A stretch of DNA of 39,436 bases, taken from contig QQSC01000027.1 of NCBI GenBank assembly GCA_003602475.1, positions 6,467-45,902 of the forward strand, in the 5' to 3' direction. Below are positions 1 through 7,007 of this stretch, one piece after another. The DNA is from Candidatus Poseidoniales archaeon (lineage in GTDB: Archaea > Thermoplasmatota > Poseidoniia > Poseidoniales > Poseidoniaceae). How positions within the stretch are numbered: the first letter of the stretch is position 1; each line of letters starts with the position of its first letter. Under the pieces are notes generated by a model that saw only the letters and a program-made list of their open reading frames with translations, made no database searches and was not told where the DNA came from. The translations under genes and the position numbers were made by a program.

Positions 1-2666
1 GCGAGTTTTTCAAGAATGCTGACTTTTGAGTCCTCTCCAGTGGTCGGGTAAAACGCACCGTCAACGTTGGCGGTGATGGGGATTGAGGGCCATCGGATTT
101 CCAAACTTTCGAGGAAGCGACGAAGCGGTTCGTTCGCTGGCGCCACGATACGGGAGTGGAAGGCATGCGATGTCGCCAACGGAACACATGTGAATCCCTT
201 GGCCTCAAACGATGCCATGGCCGACTTCACGGGAGCGGTTTCGCCGGCGATGACGGTCATCTTTGGTGAATTTTTGTTGGCTGCAATCACGTAGCCCTCA
301 GTCGACTCAAGCACCGATTCAACCTCGGAATAAGGAGCGGTAACGCTGGCCATGAGCCCTTTGTCGTCAATTTCAACCGACCCCATCTCAGTGCCACGAG
401 CAGCCGCCGCACGAAGTGCACCGTCCATGTCAAGAATACCAGAGGACATCAGTGCTGCGTATTCACCGAGTGAATGACCGGCTACCATGTCCGGGCTGTA
501 TCCAAATGCGTTGAGGGTCCGTTCAATGGCCAAGTCGGCCGTGAGCATGGCGGGTTGCGTGTACTCGGTCTGCTTGAGTTTGTGCTCAGCTTCCTTCAAT
601 TCCTCCTTGGTAAGGGAAGAGCGTAGGACGAAACTGGACAGGGTTTCTCCATCGAGGACCTCGACCATGGTTTCGTCGGCTTGACTCCACACGTTCTGAG
701 CGGCAACAAAACGATGCACCAAATCAGCCGTCATGCCCACGTATTGACTCCCTTGCCCGGGGTAGAGGTGAGCCACTTTGGCTTGCGATGGAAGGGGCGG
801 CTGGTCTGAAATCAAGACGCCTTGTGCTTGCAAGAATCCCCATTTGGCTTTGTCTTGGACGGACTTCAGCGCCAACTCACGACGTTTGATGAATTCTGCC
901 CATGAGGTGGCCACCAACGCCATACGGAAAGGAGAATTAGCGTCAAAACCAGTGCTGTTGATTTGGAAAAAGGCCGAAATACGTTGTCCACGGGGGTCCT
1001 CATCAAACAATGGGCCGCTGATGTTGATGTTGGCGAGGTTGGCTTCCAGACCTTCCATTGAGGTCGCTGAGAGCAGCAGAACGCCTCCCTCGAGAGCCTT
1101 CAATTCACTGTGGGTCAACGAAGGAGATGCCACAGGATCGAAGACGGATGGGGCTGCAGGCGCATTGGCGTAAGCTGCCCATCGAGCCTCCCATTCTTCG
1201 GCCATGGGTGCATGGAGTTCGGGTTCGTACCCTTCAAGAGCGATGTGAAAGTTCGTGCCTCCGAAGCCGAACGCTGAAACGCCCGCTCTGCGAGGATGAG
1301 CCGCTGGACGAGGCCAGTCACGGGCCTCGGTTGGTACAAAGAAAGGAATGTTTGACCAATCCACGGTTGGATTAGGGGTTTGGAAATTGGCGCTTGGTGG
1401 AATGGTGCGATGGTGCAGAGCCATCACGGTTTTCATGATTCCTGCAATGCCGGCAGCAGCTTTGAGATGGCCGATTTGGGACTTGATGGAACCAACAGCA
1501 ACCTGACCTGTACCCTTCACATCGGTCCAAAGCCGCGACAGTGTTGACAATTCTGTAGCGTCACCAACCTTGGTGGAGGTGCCGTGGGCTTCAATCAATT
1601 CAACCGAAGAAGCGGGGTAGCCAGCCTGACTGTAAGCCCGAGCGATGGCTTGAATTTGACCTCGCTGGCTTGGTGCTGTGATGCCTTTTCCACGGCCATC
1701 GGAGGAACCTCCGACCCCTCGAATGACGGCGTAAATTTCATCTTCATCACGAATGGCATCACCCATCCGCTTCAGCAGCAGAACACCCGCACCTTCACCC
1801 ATCACGAACCCGTTGGCTCGGGCGTCAAACGGCGAGGAGTGAGTCGGCGACAAAGCACCGATGGCTGAAAATTTTGCGAAGGTGGCCGGATCCATGGTCC
1901 GGTCGGTTGCACCGGCGAGCATGGCGTCCACTTGTCGGGTTTGAAGGAGGCGGCAAGCGTCCAAGACAGCAGCCATTGACGAAGCACAGGCTGCGTCCAT
2001 GGCGTGGTTGGGACCTTGGAGGTCGAGAAGATTGGCCACGCGCCCAGACACGACGTTGGCGAGTTCACCCGGCATGGTGTCTTCGTTCACACGCGGCGTG
2101 CCTTCGATGATGTCGCTGACAAAGGCGTCGCTTGCAGAAGATGGAAGGCCGTGTTGCACTGCAAGCGCTTTGGTGTGTTGGGACCACACTCGAATGTTGG
2201 AAAGGTTGCGGTTCTCACCGCCCAGTGCGTTGGCGAAGACGACGCCGGCTTTTGTTCGGTTCAGGTTCTTCCCTTCCGCCCCGTAACCCGCATGCGAAAG
2301 AGCATCAGCCGATACTGTGACAGCCCACAATTGACACGGATCGATTTGAGGTAGCGTACCGGGGGGTTGGCGCCATCGTTTCCAATCGAACTCATCACCG
2401 GTGACCAGAGCACCGATTTTGGCGTATGTTTGGCCTTCCGTGTGTTGACCAGGCCCGCCTTCCTTCCAGAAGTGATCGATCGGTCCTGGCCATCGCCCTT
2501 CCGGCAGTGGTGCGATGCTCACTTTGGCATCGAGGATGTTTTGCCAGAAGGCTTCAATGGAATCTGCATCGGGCATCATGGCCCCGAGGCCAACGACCGC
2601 AATGGGCTCAAACGGACCCTGATCCAGTCCTTCGCATGGTTTTCCGTCGTCCGTGGTCAGGGTCAT
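1..2666 (-). CDS. PfaA-like type I ketosynthase-acyltransferase megasynthase (partial)
   Basis: The reading frame is open for 888 codons and leaves the window at its left edge, so the C-terminus is missing. Residues about 20-445 are a beta-ketoacyl synthase domain. Its active-site Cys227 lies in DAACASS, His361 in EAHGTST and His400 in GHLKAAAG, with normal triad spacing. A malonyl/acyl transferase domain begins near residue 630 (PGQGSQY) and has its nucleophile Ser732 in GHSLGEY. The DAACASS and SQIGHLKAAAG signatures resemble PfaA-type polyunsaturated fatty acid synthases, although other iterative type I PKS or FAS proteins remain possible. Acyl-carrier and ketoreductase domains would be expected beyond the edge. 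The start was chosen as ATG at 2666, preceded by GAGGTGATTCC. It lies 9 bp after fabI, so the two are probably co-transcribed. Role inferred: condensation of malonyl units on carrier proteins in the cytoplasm. Confidence 0.88.
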   Translation of the reverse strand, partial: MTLTTDDGKPCEGLDQGPFEPIAVVGLGAMMPDADSIEAFWQNILDAKVSIAPLPEGRWPGPIDHFWKEGGPGQHTEGQTYAKIGALVTGDEFDWKRWRQPPGTLPQIDPCQLWAVTVSADALSHAGYGAEGKNLNRTKAGVVFANALGGENRNLSNIRVWSQHTKALAVQHGLPSSASDAFVSDIIEGTPRVNEDTMPGELANVVSGRVANLLDLQGPNHAMDAACASSMAAVLDACRLLQTRQVDAMLAGATDRTMDPATFAKFSAIGALSPTHSSPFDARANGFVMGEGAGVLLLKRMGDAIRDEDEIYAVIRGVGGSSDGRGKGITAPSQRGQIQAIARAYSQAGYPASSVELIEAHGTSTKVGDATELSTLSRLWTDVKGTGQVAVGSIKSQIGHLKAAAGIAGIMKTVMALHHRTIPPSANFQTPNPTVDWSNIPFFVPTEARDWPRPAAHPRRAGVSAFGFGGTNFHIALEGYEPELHAPMAEEWEARWAAYANAPAAPSVFDPVASPSLTHSELKALEGGVLLLSATSMEGLEANLANINISGPLFDEDPRGQRISAFFQINSTGFDANSPFRMALVATSWAEFIKRRELALKSVQDKAKWGFLQAQGVLISDQPPLPSQAKVAHLYPGQGSQYVGMTADLVHRFVAAQNVWSQADETMVEVLDGETLSSFVLRSSLTKEELKEAEHKLKQTEYTQPAMLTADLAIERTLNAFGYSPDMVAGHSLGEYAALMSSGILDMDGALRAAAARGTEMGSVEIDDKGLMASVTAPYSEVESVLESTEGYVIAANKNSPKMTVIAGETAPVKSAMASFEAKGFTCVPLATSHAFHSRIVAPANEPLRRFLESLEIRWPSIPITANVDGAFYPTTGEDSKVSILEKL

Positions 2667-2675
2667 GGAATCACC

Positions 2676-3467
2676 TCAATTCATGATGCTTTCCGGCACC
2701 ATCGTAATGGAGAAACCGGCATCCACGTGAATGCACTGCCCGGTTACACCAGATGAAAGGGGACTTGACAACCAAAGCGTGGTGCCGGCCACATCTTCCT
2801 GACTGACGTTCCGCCTCAGCGGAGCGTTCGCCTCCACGTGGTCAAGAATTCGGTCGAACCCAGGAATGCCGCTTGCAGCAATGGTTCGTATGGGACCTGA
2901 GGAAATGGCGTTGATTCGATGGCCCTCAGGCCCCAGATGACACGCCAATTCCCTTGTCCAGCATTCAAGAGCCGCCTTGGCCATTGACATGATGCCGTAG
3001 CTGGGGACAAACCGCGTGCTTGCGGCATACGTGAGGGTGATGGTAGAGGACCCGGGATTAAGGTGTGGCAGAGCGTGTTTCAAACATCGTTGGAGGGAAT
3101 TGGCAGAGATGGTCATCGCCGTGTTGATGTCTTCGTCTTCAACAAACAAAACAGGTCGATCAAAACAAGAACGTGGTGCAAAGCCGATGGCATGGATCAA
3201 GATGTCTGCTTTTTTCCCGGGATGATCGGCTGAAAAGGCAGTGAAGAATTCCTTGGTCGTTGCGTCTTGGGCCACATCAAGAGGATAAAATCCAGCGATG
3301 GCAGGCAACTCGTCTTTGAGTTTGAAAACACGGCTCATGAATCGCTTTTGGTAGCCCAAGTAAAGCGTGACTCCGGCTGCTGCCAAATGTTTGCAAATCG
3401 CCCATGCGATTGAATCTTCGCTGGCCACACCAAACACAAAGGCCGTTTTCCCTTCAAGACCCAGCAT
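2676..3467 (-). CDS. fabI: enoyl-[acyl-carrier-protein] reductase, FabI type
   Basis: A 263-residue short-chain dehydrogenase-fold protein of the FabI subfamily. FabI reduces trans-2-enoyl-ACP with NAD(P)H as the last step of each elongation round. The nucleotide-binding segment reads FGVASEDSIAWAI, close to the FabI GVAS..SIA signature. The catalytic set is Tyr147 (TYAAST), Tyr157 and Lys164 (PSYGIMSMAK), within one residue of E. coli Tyr146/Tyr156/Lys163. The C-terminal part has SGPIRTIAASGI and a GQCIHVDAG strand, as in FabI. The start was set at ATG 3467 because GGGTGG lies just upstream and the conserved core begins there; the longer frame starts with a TTG without a clear ribosome site. 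It directly precedes the KS-AT gene. FabI is rare in Archaea, which normally lack FAS II, so bacterial ancestry is inferred. Confidence 0.9.
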   Translation of the reverse strand: MLGLEGKTAFVFGVASEDSIAWAICKHLAAAGVTLYLGYQKRFMSRVFKLKDELPAIAGFYPLDVAQDATTKEFFTAFSADHPGKKADILIHAIGFAPRSCFDRPVLFVEDEDINTAMTISANSLQRCLKHALPHLNPGSSTITLTYAASTRFVPSYGIMSMAKAALECWTRELACHLGPEGHRINAISSGPIRTIAASGIPGFDRILDHVEANAPLRRNVSQEDVAGTTLWLSSPLSSGVTGQCIHVDAGFSITMVPESIMN

Positions 3468-3531
3468 CAAAGCCACCCAACAGGTGTTGTCCGCTACACC
3501 GAGCCTTTGAGCGTTTTGACCCAAAGTGGAG

Positions 3532-3543
3532 TGCGGTACCGCA
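3532..3543. promoter_or_regulatory. perfect 12-bp palindrome upstream of fabI
   Basis: TGCGGTACCGCA reads identically on both strands. It sits in the 142-bp gap between the surface-protein gene and fabI, about 65 bp before the fabI start. Position and symmetry would suit a dimeric regulator of the fabI-KS-AT unit, but I see no clear TATA box beside it and no second copy, so chance is possible. Confidence 0.25.
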
Positions 3544-3609
3544 ATTCAACGGTTTGATTGACCTCCGGTTCAACAGTGCAAAAGCCAGTACACAACGGTT
3601 CATTGGCCG

Positions 3610-4683
3610 TCAAAGGTCGCCGAAAATGTCGTCAAAATCGTCGCCACCAGAATCAACTTCATCAAAATCGCCGAAATCAAACTCGTCTTCGTCTTCGAGG
3701 TCGAGTTCGTCATCGGGGAGGTCAACGGTTGGAGCGACCATGGGCTGAGCATCGGCTTTCCGACGGAGCAAGCGTGCGAAGGCGAGAATGAGGAAGAACC
3801 CAAACAGAACCGCAGCGCCAATGCCACCGTAGAGTGCGATGTCATCGTTGCTGAATTCTTCAAGACCCCCGCCAAAGCCACCCGATTCACTGGCCGCTTC
3901 GAGTTGAATGGGAATCGTGACTTCGCTTTCCTGTGCATCCATGTCGTTGTCGCTTGAGGCGGTGAGGACAATCTCGTGCCGATCGCTTGCTTCAATGTTG
4001 GATGGAGAGCGAACGACAACATCAACGGTCGGCGATACCCCTCCTTCATCGATGGTTTGGGCAACTCGAGCACCTTCTGGGAACGTGAAGCCGAGGGTTT
4101 CAAGTTCAGCAATGTTGGCGATTTCAATCCACACTCGGTCCTCACCGTTGCCGTTGTTGAGCACCTTGGCACTGATGGTGGTTTCTTCACTCTCTCCGAG
4201 GGTGCGGGTGCTGGTGTCGGTCACCTGCAAATCCACCATACCGTACATGGCGACGGAAAGGTCACCGTTCACGCTGGCACTTGTGGCCAAAGCTTCGGGA
4301 ACAGGCAGTGCCCCCACGTTCGTCACGGTGGCGTTGAGAGAAAAGTCCCAAGTTTCTGAGGACGACAGTCGAACTTGACCGTCGAAGGTGACCGTGAATT
4401 GTTCTTCATCACCGGCAGCGATTGTGAAACTGTCTTCGGAGAGAAGCATGGAAACAATCGGACTGTCCCATTCGTTGTCGACCGTAATGGTCTCTTCAAA
4501 GGAAGAGGGATTCGTGATGGTGCACGTGATGTCAACGGAAGCGTCGCTGAGAGGATGAACATCCAGTTCGGGGTTTTTGTCGTCACAGTCAATTTCCACC
4601 CCCGGAAGGGCTTGAGCCGATGCGAAAGCGGGTACCAGTGACATGACGAACAACAACAACAACAACGTGGCTGTCCGCTTCAT
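3610..4683 (-). CDS. secreted, membrane-anchored surface protein with acidic tail
   Basis: A 357-residue protein starting with a signal peptide (MKRTATLLLLLFVMSLVPAF, cleavage likely after ASA). The extracellular part (about residues 30-280) is beta-rich, with repeated Thr/Glu/Val-rich strands such as TCTITNPSSFEETITVDNEW and VEIDCDDKNPELDV. It resembles CARDB/NEW3-type Ig-like adhesive domains, but I cannot assign a family with certainty. One transmembrane helix (YGGIGAAVLFGFFLILAFA) is followed by RLLRRK and a strongly acidic cytoplasmic tail rich in Asp/Glu and ending DDIFGDL. The start was fixed at ATG 4683 by GGAGGAC immediately upstream; the long N-terminal extension of the open frame has no signal peptide and is rejected. 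The function is unknown; cell-surface adhesion or protein organisation is a guess. Confidence 0.82.
   Translation of the reverse strand: MKRTATLLLLLFVMSLVPAFASAQALPGVEIDCDDKNPELDVHPLSDASVDITCTITNPSSFEETITVDNEWDSPIVSMLLSEDSFTIAAGDEEQFTVTFDGQVRLSSSETWDFSLNATVTNVGALPVPEALATSASVNGDLSVAMYGMVDLQVTDTSTRTLGESEETTISAKVLNNGNGEDRVWIEIANIAELETLGFTFPEGARVAQTIDEGGVSPTVDVVVRSPSNIEASDRHEIVLTASSDNDMDAQESEVTIPIQLEAASESGGFGGGLEEFSNDDIALYGGIGAAVLFGFFLILAFARLLRRKADAQPMVAPTVDLPDDELDLEDEDEFDFGDFDEVDSGGDDFDDIFGDL
4649..4666. repeat. trinucleotide microsatellite (AAC)6 in a signal-peptide coding region
   Basis: Six AAC units in tandem. On the coding (minus) strand they give five TTG leucine codons plus the first bases of the next codon, forming the hydrophobic core of the signal peptide of the surface protein. 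Gain or loss of a unit would add or remove one leucine without a frameshift. Confidence 0.8.
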
Positions 4684-4759
4684 GTCCTCCGCTCCAGCCG
4701 GAGGTAGGATTCCTCTTTGATGAAGGTGATGGGAGATGGTGCCCCCTGACTTCCCTTGG

Positions 4760-5638
4760 TCATGGTGAAGTGGCTTCTCCGTAAACTCGGAGAGGGAGGT
4801 CGTGGTGAGTATCCCACATGACGTCTTCAGGCACCCCAGCATCCAGCAACTGCTTCGTCCGCTTGGGGACCGTTTTTGGGCCGAGGACGGCCCCTGGTCT
4901 TCGAAGATCGTCCATGTAATCGGTTTCGAGGAAAAAGCCATGACTGCGCTGCTCATATGTTGCAAGAAGGGTTTCAATGGCCCCCTTGCCCGCCAGCACA
5001 CTTGGTGTCAAGCCGTGGGTGTAGTTGCGGTCAATGTTGGGCGGAGAATAATGACGGACCAATCGGGTCAAGTCCATGCCTTGCCGGAGGGCCATCTTGG
5101 CCAAATCCCCGTAGGTTTCATCGGATTCGCCTTCAACATGGAGTTGCAACGAAAAGCCACCTTGGGCAGCCAAATGCATGGTTTCTTCAAGAAGTTCGTT
5201 GGAAAGGGCCCAGATGTCTGCGGAAACCGGCCAGTGGGGTCGACCAACTTCACCCACAGCATGGGCTTCGCCCTCCTCAATGAACGGGAGCGCAGCGTCA
5301 ATAGAATCCCTGTAATTGTTGACAGCCTGCTGCTTTCCATCCTCACCGTCTTCCAAAACCCACTTCTCGAATTGGTGAGCGAACGCTGCTGGATGCGGCC
5401 CAAGCACCACTCGAGTGCTCAAGCCCACCTCTTTTCTCACCGAAGCAGCCATCTCCACCGTGTCCCGGTAAGCCTTGCTGTGACCTTCACGCGTGGTCGG
5501 AGGCGAGGAGAAATCGGGGCAATGGACCAGGACGATGTGGGTTCCACCGACGCGTTGGAAATCCCTTGCAGCGTCCAAAAAACGCCCTTGGCGATTGAGG
5601 TGGAAATGGTTGTCCATCACCGGGCCGTCGTACACCAT
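4760..5638 (-). CDS. TatD-like metal-dependent hydrolase (TIM barrel)
   Basis: A 292-residue protein of the amidohydrolase/TatD superfamily, closest in style to the archaeal predicted hydrolase group often filed as COG1099. Metal-ligand motifs occur in the expected order: DNHFHL near residue 9 (HxH on strand 1), GEVGRPHW near residue 128, LHVEG near 166, RHYSPP near 190 and ETDYMDD near 239. The family cleaves phosphoester, ester or amide bonds using two divalent metals; substrate unknown. The start at 5638 is preceded by GAGG and leaves 9 bp after the TBP-like gene, so the two are likely co-transcribed. A start seven codons later (MDNHFHL) is possible. No defect in the motifs is visible. Confidence 0.75.
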   Translation of the reverse strand: MVYDGPVMDNHFHLNRQGRFLDAARDFQRVGGTHIVLVHCPDFSSPPTTREGHSKAYRDTVEMAASVRKEVGLSTRVVLGPHPAAFAHQFEKWVLEDGEDGKQQAVNNYRDSIDAALPFIEEGEAHAVGEVGRPHWPVSADIWALSNELLEETMHLAAQGGFSLQLHVEGESDETYGDLAKMALRQGMDLTRLVRHYSPPNIDRNYTHGLTPSVLAGKGAIETLLATYEQRSHGFFLETDYMDDLRRPGAVLGPKTVPKRTKQLLDAGVPEDVMWDTHHDLPLRVYGEATSP

Positions 5639-5647
5639 GGGCGAGCC

Positions 5648-6190
5648 TCAATCTTCAGCAGTGAAATAACGTCGTTCCTCAAACACCCTTCGCCAATGCA
5701 CTGCGGCCATGGCCACCATGTTTGGTGAGCGGGCGTCAGCCACGATACACTTTCCGTTGGGCCACAGTTGAACGGTCATGTTGTGCCGATTGTCGTGGAG
5801 TGTGGTGCAACCCAAACGGGCGTCGTATTCGGTGGTTGCTGAGGGCAATTCGCCTGCGATGGCTTGCAGATCAAGAGGGCGTTTGAACTGGAAGGAAACA
5901 ACAACTGGCCCCATCTCGGCGTCAAGGCCGCTGTCGTCTCGTCCGAGGCGTAGAAGGAGTTCCTTTGCGGCAGCACGGGCGGCTTCAATTCGATGTGTGC
6001 CGTGGACGACGATCCGACCTTCTTCGTCGATCACCAACGTGGCCCGAGGTCGATCCATTGGCTTGATGACCACGCCGCTGTTGCGTTGACCACCCAACTC
6101 ATCGATGACCTGTTGCTGGTCAACAGGTTCAGGACAAACAAAGCGGACAAGCAGGTTTTCTACACGGACACTGATGGTTCCTTGGCTCAT
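5648..6190 (-). CDS. divergent TATA-binding-protein-fold protein
   Basis: A 180-residue protein, the size of an archaeal TBP, made of two related halves. Repeat 1 (about residues 5-80) has VRVENLLVRF, GVVIKPMDRPRATLVIDEEG and RIVVHGTHRIEAARAAAKEL, aligning with the TBP strands IxIENVVAS, GxIxxxxDPKxALLIFSSG and KxVVTGAKSxxDxxxAxxxL. Repeat 2 (about 90-170) has YDARLGCTTL, MTVQLWPNGKCIVADA and AMAAVHWRRVF. The canonical intercalating Phe of LLIFSSG is Asp in repeat 1 and Trp in repeat 2, and the NPEQFPG motif is missing. This is therefore a diverged paralogue whose TATA binding is doubtful. ATG 6190 was chosen over an upstream start because GGAGGAAG precedes it; it begins 1 bp after the upstream stop, implying translational coupling. 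Confidence 0.68.
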   Translation of the reverse strand: MSQGTISVRVENLLVRFVCPEPVDQQQVIDELGGQRNSGVVIKPMDRPRATLVIDEEGRIVVHGTHRIEAARAAAKELLLRLGRDDSGLDAEMGPVVVSFQFKRPLDLQAIAGELPSATTEYDARLGCTTLHDNRHNMTVQLWPNGKCIVADARSPNMVAMAAVHWRRVFEERRYFTAED

Positions 6191-6191
6191 C

Positions 6192-6998
6192 TCACTCTTC
6201 CTCCTGTAGTGGGGTTTCTGTTGGTGTTGATGAAATCTCCTCAACCTCGGGCAGCTCCTTAAGCGCCCCCATCAGGGCCACTCTGTGCGGCAGATGGTGG
6301 ACGACGAGCAGCGTAGCGTCCTTTCCATGGGTTGCTCGAAGATCTGCAAGCGCTCCACGCAACCGTCGGGCATACCGTCGGTCACGCTGTTCATTGAGTT
6401 CAGGTGTTGACAGCCACTGGGTAAACGACCACCATGTTGAGGCCAAAACATCCGCACTGCTGAGATCCGCTGGCAGGCCCTTTGGAGGGCGTTTCGCTTC
6501 AAGGAAATGCCCCTTGAGATACTGTTTCCAGCGCTTTCCCGTTCGAACCATGGCCAACAATTTCCGCCAATGAGAAACCGCTTTTGCTTCTTGAGTCAAA
6601 AATTCGCTCCAATCCGTGTCGTCAGCGAGCGGTTCGATGAAGTAAACCGGACGGTCCCGACGTTCTGCGTTGCGATGGAGACGACGGGGCTCTGGATCGG
6701 GATAGCTGCCAACCTGCAGGTCATCCAACATGGAGAGGCCTTCGAGATAGCGTCCAAAGACACCACCAGAGACCAAACCAAAGTCGAAATTCACCCCCGG
6801 TGATTCAGCCTCATCGGACTCTTCTTGAACCCAGAGATCAACCACATCCTGAGATTCCAGAAGGGCGAGCCCGTGACCCGTATCACGAGGCCTGAGTGGG
6901 TTGGGATAGACAACAGTGGGCAGTGTGCCATGAAGCACCATCCGTCCACCGTCCGGGTCCTCCCATACGACATCCGACCAATGGTGGCGGGTGCTCAA
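6192..6998 (-). CDS. conserved hypothetical protein, possibly TraB/PrgY-like at its C-terminus
   Basis: A 268-residue soluble protein that I do not recognise. It is rich in Asp/Arg/Trp and has no signal peptide or clear membrane helix. The C-terminal stretch DATLLVVHHLPHRVALMGAL followed by an acidic helix resembles the VVVVGAGHLPGI strand-helix of TraB/PrgY-type proteins, but the rest does not support that strongly. The start is TTG at 6998: a strong GAGGTGG lies 5 nt upstream, and no ATG occurs until codon 20. It begins 9 bp after the end of the giant surface-protein gene and stops 1 bp before the TBP-like gene, so it is a middle gene of that transcription unit. The C-terminus (TPTETPLQEEE) looks disordered. 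Confidence 0.6.
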   Translation of the reverse strand: MSTRHHWSDVVWEDPDGGRMVLHGTLPTVVYPNPLRPRDTGHGLALLESQDVVDLWVQEESDEAESPGVNFDFGLVSGGVFGRYLEGLSMLDDLQVGSYPDPEPRRLHRNAERRDRPVYFIEPLADDTDWSEFLTQEAKAVSHWRKLLAMVRTGKRWKQYLKGHFLEAKRPPKGLPADLSSADVLASTWWSFTQWLSTPELNEQRDRRYARRLRGALADLRATHGKDATLLVVHHLPHRVALMGALKELPEVEEISSTPTETPLQEEE

Positions 6999-7007
6999 CC
7001 GACCACC

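Noticed and set aside
4684-5001. N-terminal extension of the surface protein (start near 5001)
   Set aside because: It overlaps the TatD-like gene and lacks a signal peptide; ATG 4683 has GGAGGAC and a clear signal sequence.
4802-5728. 308-residue open frame on the plus strand
   Set aside because: It is antisense to the TatD-like gene, which has intact metal motifs and a ribosome site; the antisense translation has no family motif.
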